Assembly: GCA_003339415.1 (NCBI GenBank) | Contig: PDHQ01000049.1 | Location: forward strand, 129,194-193,193 | Length of the DNA stretch: 64,000 bases | DNA from: Ophiocordyceps camponoti-saundersi (nom. inval.) | Taxonomy: Eukaryota > Ascomycota > Sordariomycetes > Hypocreales > Ophiocordycipitaceae | Direction of reading: 5' to 3' | In this document: piece by piece, positions 11,900 to 25,770 of the stretch | How positions within the stretch are numbered: position 1 is the stretch's first letter | How the letters are laid out: the number at the start of each line of letters is the position of its first letter | Translations under genes and position numbers: made by a program | The notes under the pieces: model-generated | What the model saw: the letters and a program-made list of their open reading frames with translations, nothing else | Database searches by the model: none | What the model was told of the DNA's origin: nothing

Positions 11900-14800
11900 T
11901 TTTTACTTAATAAAAACTTCTTATCTTTTACCTTTACTTACTTTTTTCTATCTAGCTAAAATAATCTTTTTAATTTCCTACTTATCTTCTCCGTTAATTA
12001 GTATTATAAGAAGCTATAAATTAGTAACTTCCTATTTAGGTAAAGGGTCTAAAGCTACCCTTTTTAGTAAATTTATACTAAAGTAATTATAAGCTTTTAT
12101 TAATAATCCTATAAGCTTTACGAGGGTTAGGTTAATAACCCGCGCTATTATAAACTTAATATTTTTTTAATTAAGCTTCTTTTTAGGTTATACGTTTAGA
12201 AAATTACGTAAATTAAGCTAGACCTTATTACTTACTTTAAAACGCTTAGCCGCTTATTAATTCTTATTAGCTTAAAACTCCTAAGTTTATAAGGATAAGG
12301 TATTAGCCGCTTAATAAAGGTTTATTACTTATTATAGTTATTTTATAAAGTCCTTAGCCTAGCTTTTAAGATTCCTTATTAATACTTATAGAATATCTAA
12401 GTCTAATAGTACTATTATAGAAGCTTAAAACTTATAAGTTATAAAAAATAGCGTTATTCTTATAGCTAAGTAAACTTTATTATTTAGCGTAAGCTAGGCT
12501 ATAAGAAGCTATTTATCCTAGTTATCCTAATTATAAAAAACTATTACTTAAAAGTAAGCTTATATATTTTAATTAACTCTCTTATATCCTTTATTAGTTT
12601 ATAAGTAATAAGCTATATTAAGTATTTAATTAATCCCGTAAAGTTAGTAAAGGTAGCTTTAGAATTCGCCTATTTAGTTAGTTCCTTTATTATTTACGAT
12701 AATACTTAGCTATTAGTAAAACTATATAAAATACTAAAGAAACCGCTTTATATAAAGCGGAGTATCTATCGAAGGTATCGGCTTAAGTAAAATCTCTTTA
12801 CTAAGTTAGTTTTTAATTACCTATAAGTGCTTATTTCTATATTTTATAAGCGGGAAATTTATTATAAAGTTTATTTATATATATTAGTAAAACTAATCTA
12901 AAGTAAGTAATAACTTAAGGAGGGTAGCTTAATATTATTTCTAAGCCTTAGTTTTACTATAAGTATTATAGTTTCTAAAAAATTAATAGATATATTATTA
13001 TTAAAGCGGCTAGAAGAAGTTATAAGTTATAAGGGCTACTATACTTTCCCTTCTAAAGTAACTAACTAAGGCCGAGTTATAAATTATTTAGATAAGACGA
13101 TTTTATAACGTATTAAGCAGGGAAGCTAGTACTTTCTTAAAGTCTTCTATTATAGTAACCGGGGCTCTTAGGACTTAAAGCTTATCGCGGAAACGTAATC
13201 TTCTTTTAATATTAATATAGTAATTTATAATTTAAACTTTAAGTTATAGCTTTAAAAATAGTAAGTAATCTCCCTTTACTATAGCTTAATATACCTCTTA
13301 AAAAACTAAGTCTTATAATACTATTTTATTCTAAAGTCCCTAAAGTTTATTATTAGAGAAAACTTAAGTTTTTAGTAGAACGTTATTCTATAAATTTATA
13401 GCGTTTTCTATAGCTATACTTATATCTTATTAACTATCTTCGCTTTCCTTTTCTTTTAGGATATTAGTAAGGTCCCCTAAAATATTAATTACTATTACTT
13501 ATAGGTAGAATTATAGGGCTTTTTCAGGAATTATCTATATAAAGCGGGCGTTTTCCTCCTCCGTAGTTAAGGGTTTATCCTAATCCTTATAGGAAAGGGC
13601 GTCTAGGACTATAGCTTATTTACTAAGTTAATAATAGATCTTAAAGTTAAATTATAATAAGTACTCCGCCTAATACGCTTATTATTCTAATAAGTGCTAG
13701 TAAGTTATAAAATACTCTAAGTTTTTATAATTAGTAATAATATTAAAGCTATTATAACTACGTAGTTTAGCGTACTATTATTTTAAGTATTTAATAATCG
13801 CTAATATCTCTTTATTATATATAAGATAGTTATATTTAGCCGTGTTTATTTTTATAGAAAAGAACGCTATTAGTTATTTCTATCTATCTTATTCTTAGTA
13901 AAGATAACCTCCTATAGCGTAGGCGCTAGTATTTATTTCTAAAAACGTAAGGTTTCCGAAGTTCTATTCTACTAGTAAAGGGGCCCTTATAAATAGATTC
14001 TTAACTTCCTAAAAAGCTTATTCCTAATTAGGGCCTTAGATAAACTTAACCCTTTTTTTTATTAAGTTTATTAATAATTCTACTACCCCGGTAAAATCTA
14101 TAATAAAGAGATAGTAAAAGTTAGTAAAACTTAGGAATCTACGAAGGCCCTTAAGGGAAGTTAGCGCGGCCTAGTTAACGATTATCTTAATCTTTTCTAA
14201 GTTTACTTAAAGCTTAACTCCCGCTAATATTATAAATTTTAAGTATTTTACCTTCTTAATTATAAATTTATACTTATCTAGGTTTAGATAAAGCTTATAT
14301 TTCTAAAGTTTATAAAAAACTAAGCGTACCTTATAAAAATAGTTCTCCTTAATATCGTTTAAGTAAATAATAATATTATTTATATAAGCTAAATAGAATT
14401 TATTAAGATATAGCTAAAAGATACTATTAATATATTTTTAGAAGGTAGCGGGGGCCCTTATAAGTTTAAATAGGGTAACTATTTATTCGAAGAGGCTATA
14501 TTAGGTTCTAAACGCTATCTTCTATTCCTCTCTTTTAGTAATCTATATTTTATAAAAGGCTTATATAATATCTAGCTTTATAAGCTATTAAAACTTAGCT
14601 AATAACCGAAGGGTATTACTAAGTAAAGAAAGCGGATATTTATTTAGGATTATAATCGCGTTTAGTATATAGAAATCCGTATAAAACCGTAATCCTCCCT
14701 TAAGTTTCCTTATAAAAAGGATTAAGGTACCCGTAAGTAAGCTACTAGGTTAGATAAAGCCTTTTTAAAAAAGGTCTCGTAATATCTTCTTAAGGATAAG

Positions 14801-15500
14801 TAATTCCTCCCTTAATATATTATAAAGAGGGCTAAATAAAATCTAAGGTTCTTTACTATTTACTTTTTTCTTAAGCGGTATATAGTAATCTATACTTTTT
14901 TTATATAAGTTTAACTTATCCGCCTCCTATTTACGGAAAAAAGGAAATATATCGTAAAATTCTATTAGGATATATTCTTATAATTAGTTATCTATTAGGG
15001 GGATCTTATCTTATAACGCTTTTTCTATATTTTCGACTCTTATAGCTTAGATCTCTAGGTGCTTCGTAAAATCCTTTTTCTATTAGCGTAATTCCTTCTA
15101 TCTTCTCTTTACTTCTCTAACGAAAATCAAGCTATAAAGGTATATAATATTCGAGATCTCCTTTATTAGTTAAGAGTAAATACTAGTAACCCGCACTTAT
15201 TATTACGAATCTCCGTACTATACTTATTCTTTATAAGAGACTAAGTAAGATTTTATATATTATAACTAAAGCTTACTAAAAATAATTAGGAAATTAAGAT
15301 TTAGTATTATATATATTATAATTAATTAACTAAAGCTATTTATTTTAAGTAAAAGCTAGGTAATACTTAATACTTTTAGTCCGCTTATTATTACCCTTTT
15401 TACTTATTAAGCTAAGATTCTTTTTATTAGTATTTATAAGTTTTATATTAGCTGCGAGTATATTATAAAATAGCTTTTATAGCTTTTATTAATTAATATA
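11900..15500 (-). pseudogene. Gypsy pol ghost of element E
   Basis: On the minus strand 14,390-14,351 reads YINNIIIYLND, the RT YxDD block with both Asp as Asn. About 200 bp downstream, 14,150-14,108 reads LRRFLSFTNFYY, the conserved LRxFLGxxNFYR block at the RT/RNase H side. Order and spacing are those of Ty3/Gypsy polyproteins. Former Gln/Trp codons are TAA/TAG throughout. Integrase is presumed at about 13,300-11,950 from position only. Outer limits are approximate. Confidence 0.7.
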
Positions 15501-17092
15501 TTTATTAGTTTTAAATTATTTAAGATTACGGGAATTTTAGTAAATAGGGCTTATAGTTTAGAATAGAGGATATTTTACTTTTCCTCTATCTATATTACCT
15601 TATCCTCCGGAACGCTACGATATCCTAAAGCTATTCTTTTCCCTAGTTATTATCGGAGTCGTATTCCTTAACTTAGAGTAGGATTTCCGTATAATTAATA
15701 TAAGTTTCTCCTAAAGCCTTTTACTATAACTTTTATAAAAGTCGGAAATTATAATTATATATAAGGTATATATTTATTCTATACCTAATATAAAATCTTA
15801 ATATTCTATATTATTCTAGCACTAATTTTTCTATTTACTTAGCTTAAGGGGTATTTTATAGTACTTAAGTAAAAGTCTTATTATAGCCGCTATCTTTCCC
15901 TTTTAGCTTCTTTTTTTTCTTATCTTCTATTATATTTATTAAGATATTTTTATCTATATCCTTTCCTATGCCTAAGCTTACGGGAATACCCTTAGCGCCT
16001 CTTATATATTTATTCGGGTTAGGTTAGTATTTCTTAGCCGCCTTAAAAAAGCGTAAGGTCTATTTAAAAAATTAAGTAAAACCTTATAAGCGATCGATAA
16101 ATAAAAAGTATTTATAAGGTATATTAATAATAATTAGAAAATCTTAAAATATTAAGGAAAAAGCCTTATATAGCTAAGTTAGTTTTGCGGAATCGTCCTA
16201 ACTTATAAATCTAATAGCGGTTATTAAAACCTCCTCGAATTTAGGGATAAAGTTACTAAATATTTACCCGTTACGGTAAACTAAAGTTTAAAGCCTATCT
16301 TAAGCCCTCTTTTATTCTTAAATATTACTAAAAGTTTAATAGAGGTAATTAAAGAAGTTCTTCGGGCGCCTCTTCTTACTAAGGCTACTAAACTATTAAA
16401 AAGCTAATATTTTCTATATTTTATCCTTAGGAAAATAGTTTAAAATTTATATTTAGATATAATCCGTATTTCTAGCTTTACTTTAAAATTTATTAATATT
16501 ATATTAGTAAATTAATTAACTTATAAAAAAGTAAAAGGAATTTAATAATCTATTTTACTTAAGCTAAGGTTCTTTTTACCTTATAAGGGCTATATTAATC
16601 TAAGCTTAGTTAGGCGTAGCTTTAGCGAAAGTTAGTTTAACTAAGTTTATTTATAATATTTCCTTAAAAGCGTCTATATATATAGCTACGAGTTACTAAG
16701 CGTATTCCGCTTCCTTTATTACGAGGAAAATTACGGCTTATTATTAAATAGTAAACTACGCCTCTTATAGTATAGCTTTTTACTCCGCTTCCTTATCTAT
16801 AAAAAAGGCGTTAGCTTATTCTTTAAAGTACTATTCTATATACTTTAATATCTACTAATAATATTCCTCCCTATTTTTTATTATATATTATATTACTTAT
16901 ATTTATTATTCTAATTACTAAACTTATAGCTTTTACTATAAGGGTTATTAATATCTGCTAAAGCTAGCTTAAGATTACTAAAGCCTTTCTATCTAATTTT
17001 ATAAGTTAGCTATTCTAATCCGATCTAATTTAATTAATTTATTAACGTTAAAAATAAAGGTAGAAATTTATAAGAAAATAGATATATAATTT

Positions 17093-17392
17093 TATTAAGG
17101 GATTAGTTAAAGGGATATTTATTTACTAAGCTATATATAATAATAATCACGTATAGAGAGCTTTTAAGGAAGCCGTATTTTAGCGTGCTAAATAGCTATA
17201 TATACCGCTCTTTCTTTTAAAGCCTATTTGCCTTCCCGTTTAACTATCTTTCCTATTCCGTTCTATTTAATCCTTCCGCTATAGGCCTCTAAGCCGGATA
17301 GCGGTAGCCTTATTATTTAATCGTAAAGCTAATCTATAAGTCTAACGTTTAGGTTTATAACCTGAATATAATATAAGGGCTAGACCTTAATA
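17093..17392 (-). repeat. LTR of element E (right, 5' LTR of the element)
   Basis: 300 bp, matches 9,721-10,020 throughout with mostly transition differences, and is followed by the TSD AAGAG. Confidence 0.9.
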
Positions 17393-18399
17393 AAGAGAAG
17401 AGGTAAAAATATTAGCTATAAAAAAATTAGCTAAGAAAAGAGAGATTTATATTAAGGCGGATTAAGTAAAATATTTAATATTAAAATAAGCTAAGGTTAT
17501 TAAGAAAATAAAGCTAAAGAAGAAAACTTAAAGTAAAGAAAATAAAAATTATAAAATTAATATTAGAATAATATATTAATAAATTATAAAAATTAAAAAT
17601 ATTAAATTTATTAGAAAGTCTAATAAAAAGAAGATAATAAAAATTAATATAATATAATAAATAAAAGTAAAAGAATATTACGCTAATATTAAAATTAATA
17701 AGTAAATTAAAAAGCGGTTCCTAAATTAGCTTTTTTTATTAAAAGAAAATAATAGCTATTTAATAGCTATTAATATAGCGTTAAAAAAGTATATTCTAAA
17801 TATAACTATTATAAAAAGTTAATAAAAAATAAAAATTATAGCTTTAAAGTTTTATATAAAAAAATATAACTAATTTTAATATTTAGTAAGTAAAATAAGC
17901 TAAGATTTATTAAAAGTTAATATTAACTTAGTATAATATTTATAAAAATTAAAAAATTATTAACTTAAAACTTAATATAAAAATTATAATAAGAGTAAAT
18001 TAAGTAAATTTTAAGATAAAGAAATAAATAGCTAAGTTTTAAAAAGTAGCTTTTTATATAAAATAATCTTAAAAATAATAATATCTTATAATTAAGATAT
18101 AACTATTATTATATATATAATAATATATAGCTATATTAAGTAAAAAATAATATAAGAGTAAATTATAATAATCCCTAAAAGAGAGATAATATTATATAAA
18201 ATTTATAATATAATTATTAAAAAGTTTATTTAATATAAAAATAAAAGCTAAATTTTTAATTTAAAAAATCCCTTAGCGCTAAAAGCTTAAAAATAAACTT
18301 TATTAAATATTACTAAAAATAAAAATAAAAATTTATTAATAATTTATCTAATAGCTATTATAAAAAAAATTAATATAATTTAAAAATAAATAATATAAG
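17393..18399. other. Older degenerate RIP DNA between E and S2
   Basis: A-rich on the plus strand, continuation of 7,693-9,720. No assignable protein motif, LTR or RNA gene seen. Confidence 0.45.
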
Positions 18400-18609
18400 T
18401 ATAAGGGATTAGTTTATAACTAATTATAGCTAGATAAGGGGGATTATAGCGGATATATTTAGGTCTTTCTAATAGCGCTTAGTTATCGCGCGGGGTATAT
18501 AGCTAGCTTAGAAGGGGGGCTTCTCTCCCCTCTTTTTCCTCTCTTTAATAGCTTTAATTATAACTTTATTTTAGCTTATTTCTATAATCGCCTTAATAAA
18601 ACCTTTATA
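18400..18609 (+). repeat. 5' LTR of S2
   Basis: 210 bp, TATAAGGGATTAG to AACCTTTATA. Confidence 0.9.
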
Positions 18610-19964
18610 TTAATTAAAGCTCCTCTTATTATTAACTAAATATAAAAGTAAGATCTTAATATAGAACGCTATTAAATTCTACTTATATTAAAGCTACTCT
18701 TAGCTTATTCTAGCCTAGACTTTTAGCTAGCTACTATATATACTAAATTTACGATTAACGGAGCTATAATTAGGGAGCCTAAGTCTTAGTTTTACTATAT
18801 TTTTTCTTATCTTAGCACTTTCTAGTAAATATTCTTTCTATATATTATTATACCTATAGATTTTTCTTACTAGCTTAAAGCCTTTTTAGCGTATATCTCC
18901 GAGCTTCTTAGGGAGAGTTATAAAAAGTACTAAATAGGTTTTCTCTTAATTAGGATATATTAGGGGCTATTAAAGCCCCTTAGAGAATATATTACGAGGT
19001 AAGAATATACCTTTTTTAAGGCTAGATTATTATATTAGTTTAACTATATTAAAATTATTCTACTCTTATCTAAGCTATATAAGAAGCTATAAGAGCGCTT
19101 AAATTATAAAAACTAGCTTATAACGTACGCGGCTTTTATTAGCTTTCTTTAAAACTTTAATAAAGTATTTAGTTTTAAGAATATTCTTAATATATTAGTT
19201 AATTTACTACCCCCCCTTTTTACTAACTTTATAAATATTACGTTTATATAATCTTATTTTAATATTACTAAGCGCTAGCGTTATTATTAATATAACTAAA
19301 TTAGTTATTTTAAGCGTAACTATCTAAAGCTTTATAGGTAAATAAGGATTTTAAAATTAAAGCTTTTTATAAGTAAAATAAGGTAATTAAAGGTAAATTT
19401 AAAATATTTTAATTAAAAGAATAATAAGTAAGGAGAGATAAGTATACGCTAAATATTATAGCTTAGGTAATTTCTAGCTTTATTATATTACCTTATATAA
19501 GGATAATTTACGCGTAGCTTAAGCGTATAAATTTATTAGTAAATATATATTATAATTATATTACGCCCTAGCTTATAAACTAGCGCTAGCGGTATATAGT
19601 AATAAGTATATAGCTAGCTTTACTATTTATTATAATTAAGTTATTCTCTAAGCTCCCCGTAATTAGTATAGTATTACTTAGTCTTATATATTAGCTATAT
19701 AAGTAAGTTTTATTACTAATATATAAGTTTATTAATTCTTACCTTAAGCGGTATTACGATTTTAAGCTTATTAGAATCTTCCCTATAAAAATTAAAGTTT
19801 AATTCCCTAAGCTATAAAGGAGCTTTTTTACCCTTTTATCCTTATCTCTATAAAGGCTATTAAGCTATTAGCTAAGAACTATATAAAATATCTTACTAAT
19901 ATAATAGTATATAATTTTTTTATCTTACGCTTTTACCTCCTCAGCTAGCTTAAGGAGGGGGCTA

Positions 19965-20174
19965 TATAAGAGATTAGTTTATAACTAATTATAGCTAGAT
20001 AGGGGGGATTATAGCGGATATATTTAGGTTTTCCTAATAGCGCTTAGTTATCGCGCGAGGTATATAGCTAGCTTAGGAGGGGGGCTTCTCTCCCCTCTCC
20101 TTCCTCTTTTTAATAGCTTTAATTATAACTTTACTTTAGCTTACTTCTATAGTCGCCTTAGTAAGACCTTTATA
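19965..20174 (+). repeat. 3' LTR of S2
   Basis: 210 bp, TATAAGAGATTAG to GACCTTTATA, followed by ATAAG. Confidence 0.9.
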
Positions 20175-20729
<555 letters not shown>

Positions 20730-20730
<1 letters not shown>

Positions 20731-23700
20731 CTATTATTATTAATAGAAATATATATTATACTTTATTATCTAAAGTATATAAATATAATAAATAAGATTA
20801 TAACCTTTTCTTATTATAGCTAATAAATATATTTTAGTAAGATTATATACTTAAACGAGTAATATTAAGTCCTTTACCTTAAACTTAAGCTATTATTATA
20901 TTTACTATATTTACTATATTATAAGAATAATAACTTAAGTTTTATAAATAATAGTCTTAATATTATATTTATAAGGAAGAATATTATAGCTTATATTATT
21001 AATATAGCTATTAAAAAAAGCTATAATAACCTTATTTTATTAAATATAATAATTATTAATATTAGCTATACTTTATACCTTTTTAATAATAAAAGATAGT
21101 TTAATTAATATAAAAAATTTTATAGCTTTTAATACCTTACGGCGTTAAATAATAAGCCTTTATTTTATTATAGTTAAAGTAGCGTTATAATTAACGCCTT
21201 TAATAGCTATTTAATTATATTTAAAAAGGCGTTTTATAATATTAATATACTAATTAACCTTATCTCTGCTAATTAGCTTAATTATAAGGAAATACGCTTT
21301 AATAATAAATAAATATACTTTTAATAACGCGGCTATATTATCTATTATCTCTCTTAGATAAGAGGCGTTATTAATATTATAAGCGCTAAGGCTTTAAAGC
21401 CTCTTATAATAGCTATCTTACTTATTAAAAAACAGGAAGTTAACTTCGCTATAATATATCGCCGCCTTAGCTATATAAGTAAAAATAAGATTTTTAAGAC
21501 TTATTATAAATCTAGCTTTACGATTAATAAAAAGAATATTTTTAAGTTATTCTATTACTAAGCGTACTAACTAAGAAAAGTAAATATTATAATTAATAAA
21601 AACTTAGCTATTTCCCTTATAAGCTTCCTATAATATTAATTTTAAGATTTTATTTAATATATACTAATTACTTATAAAAGTTATCGCTATATATTATATA
21701 ATATTAATATTTATATAAATTACTATTAGGTTCTTTTTACTAAGATTTATAATAAAGCTTTTAAATAGCTTAAAGCGGAAAAGCGTAATATTAACGCTAT
21801 TATAAGCGGTTACCGTATATAAGTTATAGCGTTCGATAACGCCCTTAAATTTATATAATATAAGATTAAGGCTTAGGCCGCTAATAAAGGCTTTTATTTT
21901 TAAACTTATACGCCCTATATATTTACTTAAAACGGCCGCGCTAAATAAGCTAGCTATATATTAATAAATATTATACGCGCTATATATATTAAGATTAAGC
22001 TTCTTAAAAAGCTATAGCTATTTTTTATAAATATAAGCGCTTATATATAAAATATACTATTATTTTTATTTAACTTAAAGAATTAAAGCCTTATTAAGAT
22101 AATAGTAGCCGCGATCTATATTCTATATAAATATTTAATTAAGTATATATAATTTTAGGGATATAAAGTATATATTATTATTCCTTCTTAATATTAAATT
22201 TAAAGCGCTAAAATAGCCCCTTACGCTAAAGAAAGCCGCTTTATTAATATAGAATACCTTTATAAGTATATTTATAAGATTTATTTACCTAATAAAGATA
22301 AGATTATTAGGGCTAAAGATAGCTATTTTTATAATCCGGCTAATTGAAAGCTTAATTAAATAGTTAAATATATTACTAAGCTTAAGATTAAAGAAAACGA
22401 TTAAGAAAAATAACTTAATAAAAACGAATTCTTTAAATTCGGGCTTAATAAAATTAATAATAATAGTAAAAATTATAACCGTCCTTATAATTAAGGTTTA
22501 GAAAAGCCTAATAATAGCTTAGAGGCGGGAAAGATACTTAATTTAAATAGTAAAACCGTAAACCTTTCTTAATCTAAAAAGCTAGCTATACTTTTAAATA
22601 TAATATAATTCTTTACGCTTAATTAAACGCTTTATAATACCTAATTTTATAATCTAGCCGATAAAGAAGCCCTTTTATAAGCTAAGCTAAGGAATAAAGC
22701 TATAATACCCGTAACTAATTATAAAACCTAATTAGCGATAATAGCTATAGTAAATTTTATTATTAACGCTATTTTCTAAGATATTAATAAAAAAAAGGTA
22801 AAAATTCCTAACTTTATTTTACTTATTAACGCTATATTTAATATTTTAATATTATTAACGCCTAAGAGCTAATAGGATATTTATAAATAACTTAATTATT
22901 TCTCTTATTAGCGCCTAGCGATAAATACTAAGATTAAAGCTTTATATAGTTATTAAACTTAGGATCTTATTAATTATCTTATTAGTAAGTAAGTTTTGCT
23001 TAGTAAATAAGTATTTATAATAAAAACCTCTTAAGATAAACTTATAATTATAAAAATACGCTAATATATATATAAGGATAAAGAAAAAGCTTTATATTCT
23101 ATTAAGGACCTTTATATTATTATAATATACTTTTTTTTATATAAGTATTCTTATTAATTATAGCCTTATAAGATTTTAAGTAATAATAATTTAATATTAT
23201 TAATATATTTATTAACGCCCCTTATTAAAAGGAGTTTTTTATTAATTAGCTATATTTATTTAAAAATAATATAAATTAAGTATATAAGCTTAATTAAGCT
23301 TTATATAGCTTTAAATTATCTCCTATAATATAGTTTATATATATAAATAAAGCCTTTAAACGCGATAGATAATAGTAACTTAAATTAGAATTTTATATTT
23401 ATATTTATCTAAAAGGATTTATTATATTTCTTTATATTAATAATATTATTATTATAGCTTTAACTAACGCTTTTATAAATAAAAATAAAAGTATTTTAAA
23501 GGAATTATAAGATCTATATAACTTAGGCGAACTTATTACTTTTTTAAGCTTATAATTTTATAAGAATTATATTATATATATAATCTATATATATTAAGAG
23601 AAATATATTAATAAAATACTTATACTATTTAGTAAAAACGTTATAAACGCTATATAAACGCCTTAGCCGCTTAAGGTTAAAATACCTGCTAATTAGAAAA

Positions 23701-24600
23701 TATAGCCGCTTGCGATATTTTTAAAAAAATAGCTTAAAAGGATAAATAATATAAATTATCTTTCTAATAATATAAAGCCTAACTTAGCTTTTATAAATAA
23801 TAAGTTATATAAAGGTAACTTTAATCTAACCACTTTATACTTTCTTATATAGAAAAATTTAATATAATATTTTTAAAGTATAAAAAGCTTAAGCTTTACG
23901 CTTAGAGGTGCTTATAGCTTTTAAAATTAAAAGCCTTATATTTTTATAAATACCTCTTTTATAAATAATTTATATATAAGATATTTTATAACTAAATATA
24001 TTATTTATATTAATATAAGCTTTATATATTAAAAATTTAAATAATAAATACTTATAATACTATTATTAATAGAGGCCGAATTTATTAATTTAACGCTTAT
24101 AAATATAAGCTTAATTTAGATAAATAAGATTTTTAAAAACTTAAAGCTATTATAATAATAAGCGCTTATAATTATATTTACTAATAGCTTTAACGCTAAA
24201 GCTATTATTTTTAATAAGTTTAAAGTAGCTTAAATAAGGTATATTAATATATATTATAAATAAGTTATTAACTATATAAAAAAGCGATTTTTTATAATTT
24301 AATATATTAGTATAGCTAATATAGCTATAAATAGCCTTATTAAGCTTTTATAATATATTTAATATATTAAATTTATTTATATATTATATTTATTAAACTT
24401 AAAAATTATAATCTTACTTTTTAAAGCTAAAAGTAATATAAAAAGTAGCTTTTAGATATTATTAGATAAGCTTAAGATACTTAATAATAAAGCTTATAAT
24501 ACTTTTATATTACTTAATAATAAAAATACTAATATTAAATAAACTAATTAATTAAATTAAAAGATTAATAAATAATATAATATAAGATTTATATTATTAA
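20730..24600 (+). mobile_element. Copia-type (Ty1) retrotransposon pol ghost
   Basis: Three motifs occur in Copia order, with integrase before RT. At about 21,450-21,540 the plus strand reads YRRLSYISKNKIFK, the GAG-pre-integrase WHRRLGH-type block with W and H lost. At about 21,908-21,945 it reads YTPYIFT*NGRAK, the integrase YTPxxNGxAE block. At 23,415-23,456 it reads GFIIFLYINNIIIIA, the RT LYVDD block with Asp as Asn. Stops are at former Gln/Trp codons. LTRs were not found, so the outer limits are rough. Confidence 0.7.
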
Positions 24601-25770
24601 GGGATCTTATACTTAAAAGAGGGATTTTAAGAAAAAGGAGTAATTAGCGTTATATTATAAATATTAGTTAAAATAAAATAAATAAGGTATATTATAATTA
24701 ATATCTTAAAAAAGCTTATAATTATTAACTTTATTATTAGCTTAGCTTTATACTACTTTTAATACTATAATATATACTTTTTAATATACCTTTAAGTAAT
24801 TATTTTAGCTTTAAAAATATTAATAATAAGCGCTTATAAGCCCCTTATTATTAAATATATTAACTTATATAATTTTAATAATATTTTCTTTATTAAGCGA
24901 TATAAATAATAATACCTTTTTATATATATATATATAGCTATAAGGCTTATAGCTTATTTTTAACTTTTAGCTTAAAAAAGAATTTTCTTTTAAATTAAGC
25001 TTTTTAATATTTTTATATAAGCGTTTTAAGCCCTCTTAATAGCTTAATTTAACCCTCTTAATAGCTTAGATAAGCTTTTTTAAAGCTTTTTAAAATAAAT
25101 TAAAAAAGCTTATTTTTACTATTTTTTACTATTTCTTATATTAATTAACTAATCTAAAATAGAATAACTTTATCTAAAACTTAATTTAATTTTTTAAATT
25201 TAAGGAAATCTATATTAAGGTTATTAAGTTTATAATCGCTTTTAGCACTATAATCTACTCCGCTCTAACCCCGCTAGGCAAGGAACCTAAAAGCTTTATT
25301 CTCCGATAGCTAGCTATAACTTAGTTTAAATACCTCCGCGTTATCTCTAAGGCGTATTAAATAACCCCTTCTTACTATATTAAGTTTAAAACCTTTATCC
25401 TTTTTCTTAATATTTACCTATCTTACCACGCTACTTATAGCTACTAACTCCTTTATAATAAAAAGCTTATAGCTTATATTTACTCCGCTTTTAAGAGAAT
25501 TACCGTATACTTTCGCTAATATTATAAAAATTAGCCCCGCCTTATTTATATCCCCCTTAAATCCCTTTAATCCTCTTTTATTACCTAAATATAAATTTTA
25601 AATATCGCCTCCTAGTCCCTTAAGACTTTAAAAGCTTATTTTTATAAAAAATAATAACTTTATTAAAATTCTAAAAAAGGAAAGCTTTAAAAATATAGCT
25701 AGTTTTTTAAATATTTTACTAATAAACTACCTTAACTAAAACTTAATAATATTTTATAAATTTATTAAAG
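24600..25770. other. Unassigned RIP DNA
   Basis: It contains a TATTAAGGGATC sequence at about 24,595 that resembles the start of other LTRs here but has no partner in the window. The short runs AGCACTA (about 25,244) and GGCAAGG (about 25,279) keep unmutated CA in GCA context. No gene called. Confidence 0.4.

Larger units (their letters stand above)
9721..17392 (-). mobile_element. Complete Ty3/Gypsy LTR retrotransposon E (7.67 kb, minus strand)
   Basis: It is flanked by 300-bp LTRs (9,721-10,020 and 17,093-17,392) and by the TSD AAGAG. The left LTR keeps the ancestral TG start (TGTTAAGG), while the right one reads TATTAAGG. Minus orientation follows from the RT motifs and from a pyrimidine tract just inside the left LTR (10,024-10,040), which is a polypurine tract on the minus strand. 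Order on the minus strand: gag side (about 17,000-15,500), pol (about 15,400-11,900), then a 1.7-kb region carrying an ORF on the opposite strand. The LTR is unrelated to that of A-D except for the TGTTAAGGG-like end. Confidence 0.9.
18400..20174 (+). mobile_element. S2: complete gag-only LTR element
   Basis: 1,775 bp with 210-bp LTRs at 18,400-18,609 and 19,965-20,174 and a perfect 5-bp TSD, ATAAG (18,395-18,399 and 20,175-20,179). The interior aligns along its length with S1, including the CCHC ghost at about 19,282-19,323 (YY*YN*ISYFKRNY-like order). There is no pol. Confidence 0.92.
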
